Source: Rhodobacteraceae bacterium D3-12
GTDB taxonomy: Bacteria > Pseudomonadota > Alphaproteobacteria > Rhodobacterales > Rhodobacteraceae
Direction: 5' to 3'
NCBI GenBank assembly: GCA_025916135.1
Contig: CP104793.1
Location: 2,418,001 to 2,482,000, forward strand
Length of the DNA stretch: 64,000 nucleotides
Below, in pieces: positions 10,052-18,426 of this stretch. The translations under genes and the position numbers were made by a program. The notes below the pieces were generated by a model. That model ran no database searches, was not told the DNA's origin, and worked only from the letters and a program-made list of their open reading frames with translations. Every line of letters begins with the position of its first letter. Position 1 is the first letter of the stretch.

Positions 10052-10870
10052 CTAGCTTATGTCGTTGAGAAATCTGCTCAGATAAGTCTCAAAGGCTTCA
10101 GGCGCCTCCCAAAAGGGTGCATGCCCAATTCCTGGCAAGTCGTGGACCTTTTTGTCCCAAAGGTTCCGGTAGGGTAGACCTGCGATGAAGTCGTTGTTGA
10201 TAAAGGCGTCTTCGGCACCGTTAACGATGGCCAACGGTACGGGTGCGTTGATGGCCAGATCCTGTTGGTTCGGCCCAACGCCACAAGCAAGTTTGGCGAC
10301 CATCAATGACCGTGCTCGCCCGTCGCAGCGGGCGACGGCCTCCTTCAAGAATGGATCATAGGGGGCATTTGGTCCGCATGTGGTGTGCGCGAACACATCA
10401 ATTTCTGCGTCCGAGAGGATTTGCTTTGAGGCGGTAGAATGTTCGATGTCCCCGGCAAATCCCTCCGCCACCGCCCCCATGCCCTGTGTAATCGGCGGTG
10501 AACCGGTGATCATCACACCTGCGAGATCATCCGTCTGCGCCATCATATCTAGCGCGATATGTCCGCCCAGTGACCACCCCAATACAGCATAGCGGTCAAT
10601 GCCCAGTTCTTGCATCAACTCGATGGCCGTCGCCCCATAGCCTTGCATGTTGTAGGTGCGATCAGGGTCATGCGCGTCATCGCTGGCCCCGTGACCCGGC
10701 AAATCGACGGCGATGCAACGATACGTCGCGCCAATCTCCCCCTCCAGTTGATTGCGGAAGACCTGATGCGAGGTCGAATTGCCGTGGAGCATCAACAGCG
10801 GCAAGCCGCTACCTCTCGTTTCTGTAAAGGCAATCCGCGCATGACTGGTGTCAGCGTACTTTACGCTCAT
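10052..10870 (-). CDS. Alpha/beta-fold hydrolase
   Basis: A 272-residue alpha/beta hydrolase: oxyanion-hole segment LLMLHGNSTSHQVF, the nucleophile elbow LGWSLGGH (serine near residue 101), acid VNGAEDAFI and catalytic histidine GIGHAPFWE. Start at 10870 overlaps the stop of the M20 peptidase (ATGA), which excludes the ATG five codons upstream. Probable ester or amide hydrolase in the catabolic operon; related architectures include formamidase/deformylase-type enzymes, but the substrate is not identifiable. Confidence 0.85.
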   Translation of the reverse strand: MSVKYADTSHARIAFTETRGSGLPLLMLHGNSTSHQVFRNQLEGEIGATYRCIAVDLPGHGASDDAHDPDRTYNMQGYGATAIELMQELGIDRYAVLGWSLGGHIALDMMAQTDDLAGVMITGSPPITQGMGAVAEGFAGDIEHSTASKQILSDAEIDVFAHTTCGPNAPYDPFLKEAVARCDGRARSLMVAKLACGVGPNQQDLAINAPVPLAIVNGAEDAFINNDFIAGLPYRNLWDKKVHDLPGIGHAPFWEAPEAFETYLSRFLNDIS

Positions 10871-12180
10871 GACTTGACCCCGCACATATCCAGAACTGTG
10901 GCGGCGATGACCTTGGTGGTCTCAATCAGGCTGTCTACTTCAACGCATTCATTGTTGCCGTGAAACCCGTCTCCTGACGGGCCATAGATGACCGGCACAA
11001 CACCTTTGCCAGCGTAATGCGCGGCATCGGTGACAGCTTCGAAACCTTTCAGACGCGGCGCGTTTTTTTGGAACTGACTTGCGCGCGCCAAAGTGGCTTG
11101 GGTCAGCGGATGATCCTCGGGCGTGTTCATTGGCGGGAAGTGCAGCCCCCAGAGCGACCATTCGACCTTGGGCGGATGATCCCGCATCCATGGGTCCATC
11201 TGCGCGAAATGATGCACGAAGGCATCGAATTCGGCCTTCACTTCCGAAAAATCCTCTTGCGGCATGAACTTGTAGTCCAGCACGATGGTGCAAACGTCCG
11301 ACGTCATGGCCGCATTGGTCATGATGGCCGGATTGCCATCCTCCCCCATACCTGCGCCGCCTTGAATAGTGCCCGGGTTTATGGTCGCCAAACCAGCGGG
11401 CATCAGCGGATGGTTGTTGTCACGGCAGCGGCTGGCCTCGAAGTCGCGTAAAGCGGCAATGAAGCGGGTGGCCAGTTCGATTGCGTTGACACCCGGCTCT
11501 AGCCGCCCCGGCGTGTCATGCTGTGGCCAGATCATGTTGTAGCGCCATCCCGCATGAGATTGCTTGCCGAAAATTGTGACCCTGACCCAATCCAGCCCGC
11601 CCTCAGCCGGGATCACATTGCCCCAAGTGGGCTCCGCAATCAGCGCGTGTTTCGCCAGATAACCCCTGTTCACCACGTCAATGGCGCCGAAACCACCCGC
11701 CTCTTCATCCACAACCGTGTGGAGAGACAAACGCCCCTCCAACTCGACACCCGCCGTTCGGATTGCGCGAGCAGCAGAAATGCAGGCAGCCACACCGCCC
11801 TTCATATCCACTGCGCCACGCCCCCACACTCGACCGCCATCAAGCTGACCCCCGAACGGATCCCGTTTCCACGCATTGGCGTCTCCAACGGGAACGACAT
11901 CGACATGGCCACACAGGATCATGCTTTTCTCTTCTGCCCCCGGAAGAGTGGCGATGACATTCGGGCGGTCTTCGAAGCTCTCAAACCTTTCGGTGCCGAA
12001 GCCCAACGAACCCAGTTCCTTTTCGATCTTGTCCTGCACATCGGCTTCGCGGTTCAGGCCCTGTTCTATTTGAAACTTAGGGTTCACCGACGGTATACGT
12101 ACGAGGTCCTGCGTCAAAGCGACGACATGATCCTTGTCGGCTTCGATTGCTTCGATGACGGCTTTCAGTGCGGTATCCAT
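10867..12180 (-). CDS. M20 family metallopeptidase / deacylase (ArgE/DapE type)
   Basis: A 437-residue zinc-dependent amidohydrolase of the ArgE/DapE/carboxypeptidase G2 class. Visible metal ligands and catalytic residues: LCGHVDVVPVGD, RGAVDMKGG, the VDEEAGG glutamate pair, IAEPTWG, dimerisation-domain KQSHAGW, and a final histidine in GDGFHGNNE. It removes an acyl or amino-acyl group from an N-linked substrate. The start at 12180 shares one base with the stop of the isochorismatase-like gene, so translation is coupled. Confidence 0.88.
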   Translation of the reverse strand: MDTALKAVIEAIEADKDHVVALTQDLVRIPSVNPKFQIEQGLNREADVQDKIEKELGSLGFGTERFESFEDRPNVIATLPGAEEKSMILCGHVDVVPVGDANAWKRDPFGGQLDGGRVWGRGAVDMKGGVAACISAARAIRTAGVELEGRLSLHTVVDEEAGGFGAIDVVNRGYLAKHALIAEPTWGNVIPAEGGLDWVRVTIFGKQSHAGWRYNMIWPQHDTPGRLEPGVNAIELATRFIAALRDFEASRCRDNNHPLMPAGLATINPGTIQGGAGMGEDGNPAIMTNAAMTSDVCTIVLDYKFMPQEDFSEVKAEFDAFVHHFAQMDPWMRDHPPKVEWSLWGLHFPPMNTPEDHPLTQATLARASQFQKNAPRLKGFEAVTDAAHYAGKGVVPVIYGPSGDGFHGNNECVEVDSLIETTKVIAATVLDMCGVKS

Positions 12181-12821
12181 CAGGCACCCTCCAGTTCTGC
12201 AATTAGCTCTGCTGTTGTCACTTGGCGGCAATACCCCCTGATCGTACTGAGGGAATTGTCGTGGCGTTCTGGCGTGTAGGTTAGACATGCATCGGTGACT
12301 TGCGTCACGAGATAGCCCAGATCACAGGAGTCGCGGATCGCACTCTCAACGCATTGATCCGTCAGCAAGCCCGAAAGCACCAACTGCTTAACGCCGAGAT
12401 TGCGCAGGATGTAGTCGATATGGGTCGAAACAAAAACCGAGGACGAAGTCTTGGGCAAAACGATCTCGTCACCTTCGGGCGCGATCTGATCGATGACCTT
12501 TCCGTCCCACGACCCTTTGGGAACGTTAAACCCGGTGATCTTATAGTCGAGCGAGCGATCGCGCCCATCCAGCGTCAGGCTTTCGATAGTGGTGTACATC
12601 ACCTCAACCTTGGCTTTGCGCGCGGCAGCTTGAAGTGCCTGCATATTGGGAATGATACGGGTATTCAGCTGATCAAAGAACCAACCGAATTTGTTGTCGA
12701 ACTCTGCCTTGGAATATTCGGCGAACTCTGCTCCATCCGGATGCGCAGAAAAGTTCTGTACATCGATGAACAACAGTGTGCTGTCCTGCGGCACCAGCGG
12801 CATATTGCGTGAGAGTATCAT
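12180..12821 (-). CDS. Isochorismatase-family cysteine amidohydrolase
   Basis: A 213-residue isochorismatase-like hydrolase. The catalytic triad is visible: Asp in LLFIDVQN, Lys in IVLPKTSSS and Cys in GLLTDQCVESA. With this Cys such proteins are usually amidases (N-carbamoylsarcosine amidase, ureidoacrylate or maleamate amidohydrolase types). The ATG at 12821 overlaps the preceding stop (ATGA). Its place beside a deacylase, an alpha/beta hydrolase and an N-formylglutamate amidohydrolase-like gene implies serial cleavage of C-N bonds. Confidence 0.87.
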   Translation of the reverse strand: MILSRNMPLVPQDSTLLFIDVQNFSAHPDGAEFAEYSKAEFDNKFGWFFDQLNTRIIPNMQALQAAARKAKVEVMYTTIESLTLDGRDRSLDYKITGFNVPKGSWDGKVIDQIAPEGDEIVLPKTSSSVFVSTHIDYILRNLGVKQLVLSGLLTDQCVESAIRDSCDLGYLVTQVTDACLTYTPERHDNSLSTIRGYCRQVTTAELIAELEGA

Positions 12822-13579
12822 GACGGCTCCAAGATGGCGGTGATGGCGTTCGCCAACAGATCCGCCCATTGAGCGATGCCCGCGTCATCGCCAAGTTGAT
12901 CATTTCTCACTTCGATCAAACAGTGCCGCACGCCGCGCGGCTCTGCATGTGCGGGAACGAACCAATCGGTGTCCGCTTCAATTTGATAGGGTTGGTTGAC
13001 CGCGCAATGCAGATCAGGCCGAATGTTGGAAAGATGCGCCACAAACGCGTCGGCGCTCGCTTGATCAGCTCGGCTCAGGAATCCCGCATGCCACGGGCGC
13101 GCCTGCCCGCCCAAGTTGGGTGTGAACGAATGGACAGAAAAAGCTGCCTTGCGACCCTCCATCAATCGGCTGATCGCAGCATTCATGGGCATAAAAATCT
13201 CTTCCACCCGAGCAAAACGGTCGGCCGCGCTGGCCGACTGGTTGGATGGGATGACGACACCGTCGCTCTTAAGGGGAACAGAACGAGCGCTGTCATGAGG
13301 GCGGTTGCAGTCAATCACAAGTCGCGAGTAGCGCTGGATAACCAGAGGTGCCCCAAGAAGATCAGCAAGCCTGCGCGCCAGGTCTTCAGCACCAATATCC
13401 CAGCCACGATGGCTTTCAATGACGTCCGGCGTCACCCCAAGATCACCCAACGCAGCAGGAATCGCCTTCCCCGCATGTTCGCAAAGCAGGAAAATCGGGC
13501 TCGCGCTCTCAGCGTTAATTTTCTCCACGGGAGGAGGATCACTTGGCGCAAGCAGGGTTCTAGATTCAGCAAAGACCAT
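12818..13579 (-). CDS. N-formylglutamate amidohydrolase family protein
   Basis: A 253-residue member of the HutG/N-formylglutamate amidohydrolase family: LLCEHAGKAIP, SHRGWDIGAEDLARRL, YSRLVIDCNRP, SVHSFTP. Known members hydrolyse N-formyl-L-glutamate to formate and glutamate in histidine breakdown, but no hut genes are here, so another N-acyl amino acid is more likely. First gene of the leftward operon; ATG at 13579 follows AAGGGT closely. Divergent from the RpiR regulator with a palindrome between them. Confidence 0.85.
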   Translation of the reverse strand: MVFAESRTLLAPSDPPPVEKINAESASPIFLLCEHAGKAIPAALGDLGVTPDVIESHRGWDIGAEDLARRLADLLGAPLVIQRYSRLVIDCNRPHDSARSVPLKSDGVVIPSNQSASAADRFARVEEIFMPMNAAISRLMEGRKAAFSVHSFTPNLGGQARPWHAGFLSRADQASADAFVAHLSNIRPDLHCAVNQPYQIEADTDWFVPAHAEPRGVRHCLIEVRNDQLGDDAGIAQWADLLANAITAILEPS

Positions 13580-13631
13580 ACCCTTAACGTAAGGAAAGAA
13601 AATATTCAGAGTCAACAAAATTTACCTTGAC

Positions 13632-13647
13632 TGAAAATAATTTTTCA
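13632..13647. promoter_or_regulatory. Candidate RpiR operator palindrome
   Basis: TGAAAATAATTTTTCA is a perfect 6-base inverted repeat (TGAAAA/TTTTCA) around TAAT. It lies 16 bases before the RpiR-type regulator start and in the divergent promoter region of the catabolic operon; a TTGACT box overlaps it at 13627-13632. Position and symmetry suit autoregulation and operon control by the RpiR protein (inference). Confidence 0.5.
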
Positions 13648-13662
13648 AAGAAAGGTTAATAC

Positions 13663-14508
13663 ATGAGCATTCGCGATCAAATCGAAGCAAAATCCGGGAA
13701 GCTGACGCCTTCCGAGCGCAAACTGGCCACCGCACTCCTGTCGGACTACCCCTACTCCGGGTTGATCTCGATCCAAGAACTCGCTGAACGGGCCGAGGTT
13801 TCGGCGCCCTCCATCTCGCGCTTTGTGACCAAGATTGGCCTGTCGGGTTATCCCGATTTGCAACGCCAGCTCGTCGCTGAGATGCGTGCAGGTGCGCAAT
13901 CGCCCGTTGACCTGCACGCGACGTCCGAAAAGATTGAAGGCGGGTACTTATCAGGCTTCCTGCAACGAGCCGCCACACAAATGGCATCTGCCAATGACAC
14001 TGTGACAGAAGATCAGTTTAATCGCATTTGCGGTCTGCTGAATGACCGCAAGCGAGATATATACGCTGTCGGCGGTCGGATCAGCGACACGATTGCGTTG
14101 ATTTTGTCTTTCCACTTACGCCAATCGCGAGAAAACGTGTTTCACGTCCCACGCGACCCAGACATATGGCCCGAGTATTTGCTGCGCATGAAACAAGGCG
14201 ATGTTCTATTTGTTGTGGACTTCCGACGCTACCAGCGCAACGTCGTCAAGCTGGCAGAGCAGGCCCGCGCGCGGCGTGCCAAAGTGATCTTGATGACCGA
14301 CAAGGGACTTTCTCCTGCCACGCGCCTCGCCTCAGAGGTAATCGCCGTCCCTATCGATACCGGCACCGTATGGGACAGCTATAGCACCGCGCTTGCGGTG
14401 ACTGAGGCCATTGTGACGCGGATTGCGGAAGAAACTTGGGGAGAGACCAGCGCGCGCATCGAAGCGTGGGATGCGGCGCGCGATACAATGTTGGAGAACG
14501 ACCGATGA
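13663..14508 (+). CDS. MurR/RpiR family transcriptional regulator
   Basis: A 281-residue regulator with an N-terminal RpiR helix-turn-helix (LTPSERKLATALLSDYPYSG, then QELAERAEVSAPSISRFVTKIGLSGYPDLQ, residues about 12-70) and a C-terminal SIS ligand domain (IYAVGGRISDTIALIL ... DVLFVVDFRRYQRNVVKLAEQA). SIS domains usually sense phosphorylated sugars, but many members control amino-acid and amide catabolism. Ribosome site AAAGAAAGG precedes the ATG. Overlaps the glutamine synthetase-like gene by ATGA. Confidence 0.9.
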   Translation: MSIRDQIEAKSGKLTPSERKLATALLSDYPYSGLISIQELAERAEVSAPSISRFVTKIGLSGYPDLQRQLVAEMRAGAQSPVDLHATSEKIEGGYLSGFLQRAATQMASANDTVTEDQFNRICGLLNDRKRDIYAVGGRISDTIALILSFHLRQSRENVFHVPRDPDIWPEYLLRMKQGDVLFVVDFRRYQRNVVKLAEQARARRAKVILMTDKGLSPATRLASEVIAVPIDTGTVWDSYSTALAVTEAIVTRIAEETWGETSARIEAWDAARDTMLENDR

Positions 14509-15807
14509 GCGACCTGATTTTTGCCGCAACCTGCGATCTGGCCGGGAAGGTTCGCGGCAAGGCTTTTCCGGCAGATCAGTTGGAAAAGCGGCTTGTCCGA
14601 GGCGTAGGCTGGACCCCGACAAACGTGCAGATCAACTGTTTCGATGGCATTGCCGACAGCCCTTTTGGTGCCCTTGGTGATCTGCTGTTGATCCCCGACG
14701 AGACAACGGCTGTAAACGCAGTTTTCGGCACCCATACCGAGCGCTTCATGCTCGGAGACATTGTTTCACTTGACGGCGACCCTTGGGAATTCTGCACCCG
14801 GTCGCTGCTCAAATCAGCCCTTGCTCGTCTGGAAGCTGTTGCTGGCGTACAGCTCTTGGCTGCATTCGAGCACGAGTTCCAAATGAAGGGCGACAATCAT
14901 CTTGTTGGAGAAGCCTACGATCGGTCCGGGTTCGAGATGCAGCGGGGCTTTTGTGAGACGCTGATGGCGCAGACCGCTGCCGCGGGGCTCTCACCCGACA
15001 GCATCATGAAGGAATACGGACCCAATCAGTACGAAGTCGTGATCGGCCCGGAGATGGGTGTCGCTGCTGCCGATGCTGCCGTAATTCTGCGCGAACTTGT
15101 ACGCTCCACTGCGCGAGCGCACGGCGAATCCGCAACCTTTACGCCAATACGTGACCCCGCCAGCGTCGGAAATGGTGTGCATATCCACATGAGTTTTCTT
15201 AACCCTGATGGGACACCTGCCACCTATGACGAAACAGGTCCCCTGCGGGATGTCGGCCCTTACCAGCGCATTCGCGGCTGGTGTACTGAAATACCTCGAC
15301 GCCATCCTCGCGCTCACAGCCCCATCGGTCGTCTCGTACCTACGCCTCACCCCGCACCGCTGGTCGGCGGCCTACAACAACCTAGGCTTTCGCGACCGCG
15401 AAGCGTCATTGCGTGTCTGCCCTGTGACGGCCAAGGACCCAGCCAGCATTTCCCAGCAATTCAATATCGAATATCGCGCCGCCGATGCCGCCGCTTGCCC
15501 ACATCTGGCGCTGGCCGCCATCGTCCACGCCGGATGCCAAGGGATCGAAGACGGCCTGACCGCGCCTGCACCGACCGAAGAAGACTTGTCGCTTCTCTCT
15601 ATCGAAGACTTACACGCGCGGGGTTACATCCGTCTTCCCGATTCGCTTGAGGCCGCCATTGACCGCTTTGGCACAAACGATACCGTCACCGGATGGTTCC
15701 CGGATGGTTTTTCACAAGTCTATCTAGCGCACAAACAAAGCGAGATCGCCTACGTGTCCGAGATGGACACGGCCACCCGCTGCGCCGCCTACGAAGCAAC
15801 TTACTAA
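14505..15807 (+). pseudogene. Glutamine synthetase-like ligase, single-base frameshift
   Basis: A glutamine synthetase-family protein of the gamma-glutamyl-amide/polyamine ligase type (about 433 residues if corrected). Catalytic-domain motifs are present: AAFEHEFQM, KEYGPNQYEVVIGP, and GNGVHIHMSF. The frame is lost after DETGP at 15240-15243, where a run of four C replaces an expected three; the second half (GMSALTSAFAAGVLKYLDAI ... LRLTPHRWSAAYNN) continues intact in the next frame to 15807. Removing one C restores the gene. ATG overlaps the RpiR stop. Likely ligates glutamate to the amine imported or released by this locus (inference). Confidence 0.85.
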
Positions 15808-16240
15808 TGCTTGACGCCTCGGTGCGGTAATACCAATTTGAGCCAGCCTCTGTAAGGACAGTTGCAGTGCCACTTCAGCCGCGAAGATTCTATGCGGGAA
15901 ACCGCTCGAGGAGAAGACATCCGGAACTTCTGTATGGATCGGATTCATGAAGTGGAGATTCTGAACGAGAGCTTTCAGTTTCCCCCGTAGGCCGCTCAGG
16001 GGTCTGCTGTCTATCAGCACCGCGAACAATACGGCGAAGTCGTGTGCCGTTTCACACCGGAAGCCCCGGAACGCGCCGTCGAATTCGGGACGGCGCTGAG
16101 ATCCTCGGGTTTCTGATGCCTGTGTTCATCGACATCATGATGGACAACCCGAATGAACACTGGGGCAAGCCGTTTTATCCCGTGGTCGAATAGATCGATA
16201 CCTGCATGGCTTTAAGTCGCCTCAAAAGCCCCCGCACATT
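15808..16240 (+). pseudogene. Degraded remnants, including a WYL-domain regulator fragment
   Basis: No intact gene. Codons 15877-15990 read as GEDIRNFCMDRIHEVEILNE, which resembles the C-terminal end of a WYL-domain transcriptional regulator (fRnFrlDRI signature), ended by a TAG. Two further coding-looking scraps follow: one at about 16015-16115, and a second from 16116 to 16193 ending HWGKPFYPVVE. Their parents were not recognised. The region lies between the frameshifted ligase gene and the left end of the IS element and looks like decaying, rearranged DNA. Confidence 0.4.
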
Positions 16241-16325
16241 TGTCTGACGTCAGCACCTATGGGACAGATATGAGGATTTGAATAACGGAGGGTTTCTGGT
16301 TCATCGTAGCCTTTAAGGAGCGAAG

Positions 16326-16700
16326 ATGAACAAGAAGCCCGGAACATCGAAAGGCGCAGCTGACAAGCTGGTCAAAAACATCCGCCGCAAGACCCGCCAG
16401 ACCTACTCGGCGGAGGAGAAGATCCGCATTGTTTTGGCCGGATTGCGCGGGGAGGAAAGCATCTCGGCGTTATGTCGCCGCGAGGGTATTTCTGACAGCC
16501 TGTATTACACTTGGTCGAAGGAATTCCTTGAGGCTGGAAAGCGTCGTCTTTCCGGCGACACGGCGCGTCAAGCGACATCGCCTGAGGTGAAGGAGTTGAG
16601 ATCTGAGGCCATGGCCCTGAAGGAATGCGTGGCCGACCTCACCTTGGAAAACCGTCTGCTCAAAAAAAGCATGACAGGGGCTGGGGAGTTCGAGGAATGA
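16326..16700 (+). CDS. IS3-family transposase OrfA
   Basis: A 124-residue OrfA: helix-turn-helix (KTRQTYSAEEKIRIVLAGLR, then ISALCRREGISDSLYYTWSKEF) followed by a leucine-zipper-like C-terminus (SEAMALKECVADLTLENRLL). Binds the element ends and regulates transposition. AAGGAG lies upstream of the ATG. Confidence 0.93.
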   Translation: MNKKPGTSKGAADKLVKNIRRKTRQTYSAEEKIRIVLAGLRGEESISALCRREGISDSLYYTWSKEFLEAGKRRLSGDTARQATSPEVKELRSEAMALKECVADLTLENRLLKKSMTGAGEFEE

Positions 16701-17677
16701 GGTATCCAGCAACCGAGAAGTTGGAGATCATTCGCACAGTTGAAGGGTCGCATCTGCCAACCAAGAAGACCCTTGATATGCTGGGCATCCCGCGCACCAC
16801 ATTTTACCGATGGTATGACCGATATGTCGAAGGTGGCTTGGATGCCTTGGCAGATCGTTCGCCACGTCCAAAGTCGGTCTGGAACCGCATCCCTGATATC
16901 CGCCGTGACGATCTGATCGAGTTTGCGTTGGAGCATGAGGCACTGACCACACGCGAGCTGGCCGTTAAATATACCGATGAGAAGCGATATTTTGTCTCTG
17001 AATCATCGGTTTACCGCATCCTGAAAGCCGCTGATCTGATTACTGCGCCGGACTACGTGGTGATCAAGGCCGCCGATGAGTTCACGGACAAGACCACCGC
17101 CATCAACCAGATGTGGCAGACTGACTTCACCTACTTCAAGATCATTGGCTGGGGCTGGTATTACCTGTCCACCATCCTCGACGACTACAGCCGCTACATC
17201 ATCGCCTGGAAGCTCTGCACGAACATGCGGGCCGAGGATGTGACCAGCACGATCGAGCTGGCGCTTCAGGCATCGGGCTGCGACCAGGCCGTGGTCCGAC
17301 ACAAACCCCGTCTGCTCAGCGACAACGGATCCTGTTACATCTCTGGCGATCTGGCCAAATGGCTGGAGGATCAGAAGATGGACCACGTTCGCGGAGCGCC
17401 ATTCCACCCGCAAACCCAAGGCAAAATAGAACGATGGCATCAGACCATGAAGAACCGTGTTCTGCTGGAGAATTACTACCTGCCCGGTGATCTCGAGCGA
17501 CAGATCGGGGCCTTCGTCGACTACTACAACAACCAGCGCTACCACGAGAGCCTGAATAACGTCACACCCGCCGACGTCTACTTTGGACGGGACAAAGCCA
17601 TTCTGAGAGAAAGGGAGAAGATCAAGAAACTGACGATCCGACAACGCCGCTTGCAACATCAAAAACAAGCCGCATAA
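16697..17677 (+). CDS. IS3-family transposase OrfB (DDE integrase)
   Basis: A 326-residue transposase. An N-terminal HTH_21-type region is followed by an rve integrase core with the full DDE triad: D143 in QTDFTYF, D209 in LLSDNGSCY and E245 in GKIERWHQ, with the usual 35-residue D-E spacing. The ATG overlaps the orfA stop, so translation is by coupling rather than the -1 frameshift of many IS3 elements. Appears intact and potentially active. Confidence 0.93.
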   Translation: MRYPATEKLEIIRTVEGSHLPTKKTLDMLGIPRTTFYRWYDRYVEGGLDALADRSPRPKSVWNRIPDIRRDDLIEFALEHEALTTRELAVKYTDEKRYFVSESSVYRILKAADLITAPDYVVIKAADEFTDKTTAINQMWQTDFTYFKIIGWGWYYLSTILDDYSRYIIAWKLCTNMRAEDVTSTIELALQASGCDQAVVRHKPRLLSDNGSCYISGDLAKWLEDQKMDHVRGAPFHPQTQGKIERWHQTMKNRVLLENYYLPGDLERQIGAFVDYYNNQRYHESLNNVTPADVYFGRDKAILREREKIKKLTIRQRRLQHQKQAA

Positions 17678-17710
17678 TCAATCACGCAACCGAACCAGAG
17701 CCTCCAATGT

Positions 17711-18217
17711 TCAAGCCGCTCTGATGTCCCATTTTATATGACGACTGACAGCCTTATCCTTGGAAAGAAGAACATCGGATCGTTCGTTGGCATGGTCAGC
17801 TCCCGATGACACAGCCGAAACGGCGAAGGTGGCACGATAATCACCAATCATTTCGAGGGAGGCTTCCAACCGGTTGCACAACTCTGCGTCGGTCATCTCC
17901 GTGAGAGCGCGCTCATCGACGGAATGTTCGAGCCGGCTGGTCTCCCGCCATCCCGCCTGAGTCTTGAGATAGAAGATCGACGAAGCAGTGTCCCCGCTAC
18001 GCGCCTTTTGCAGAAGACCGTTGGCAACATGGGCGATGGCCTTGGCCTTGCCCCTTTTATATCGCACAGCAACCTCCTGATCGCGATCGCAGATCGCTCG
18101 GAAGGTGTTGCGGCTGATCCCAAAGTAGTCGGCAATCTGGTCCTGGTTCAGCAGGGCGGCGAGGGTCTCGACCTCCAGCGTCTGGGCCTCGTTCAATGTG
18201 ATTGGAGGACGCCCCAT
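17711..18217 (-). pseudogene. Phage terminase small subunit-like protein, C-terminus replaced by IS end
   Basis: The reading frame (168 codons) starts at 18217, coupled by TGATG to the upstream gene. The N-terminal part (LNQDQIADYFGISRNTFRAIC, then KAKAIAHVANGLLQKARSGD and SSIFYLKTQAGW) is typical of small terminase/DNA-packaging subunits that recognise phage DNA. The last dozen codons (VSRHIKWDIRAA) lie within the inverted repeat of the IS, so the natural C-terminus has been cut off at 17750. Remnant of a phage-like DNA-packaging region; any large terminase gene has been lost. Confidence 0.75.
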
Positions 18218-18426
18218 CAGCCCAGCCTCATGAAACGCCGAAGGAAACGTCCGCCTTGTAGATGAAAGGCGATGATGAGGGCCAGGCTGTTCCAGAATTG
18301 CTGCGATAGGGTCACCTGAAGGCCCACAGCCGGGAAGATCGCCAGTTGCGTGACCAGGGCAACGAGCCAGCACAACAACACACTCGCCGCCGCTTCAAAC
18401 GCAATGAAGGGTCGAGACCGGGTCAT
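18217..18426 (-). CDS. DUF7220 family small membrane protein
   Basis: A 69-residue protein with two hydrophobic segments (ASVLLCWLVALVTQLAIF and FWNSLALIIAFHL) and a basic C-terminus, matching the DUF7220 family seen in alphaproteobacterial prophage packaging regions. Start overlaps the methyltransferase stop (ATGA), and its own stop overlaps the terminase start. Function unknown. Confidence 0.65.
   Translation of the reverse strand: MTRSRPFIAFEAAASVLLCWLVALVTQLAIFPAVGLQVTLSQQFWNSLALIIAFHLQGGRFLRRFMRLG

Larger units (their letters stand above)
16241..17750 (+). mobile_element. IS3-family insertion sequence, about 1.51 kb, complete
   Basis: Bounded by imperfect terminal inverted repeats. The left end begins TGTCTGACGTCA at 16241 and the right end, read on the - strand from 17750, begins TGTCAGTCGTCA. 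Further in, both ends share ATGGGACA, TTGAA and TTTCTGGTTC/CTCTGGTTC. It carries orfA and orfB overlapping by ATGA. The bases just outside (ATT on the left, GCC on the right) do not form a target duplication, which suggests that the flanks were rearranged after insertion. The right end lies inside the terminase small-subunit gene. Confidence 0.85.

Noticed and set aside
10052-12821. Nicotinate (NicD/NicF) or pyrimidine (RutB/RutD) pathway
   Set aside because: Both pathways pair an isochorismatase-like and an alpha/beta hydrolase, but their oxygenases (NicX, RutA) and other partners are missing here.
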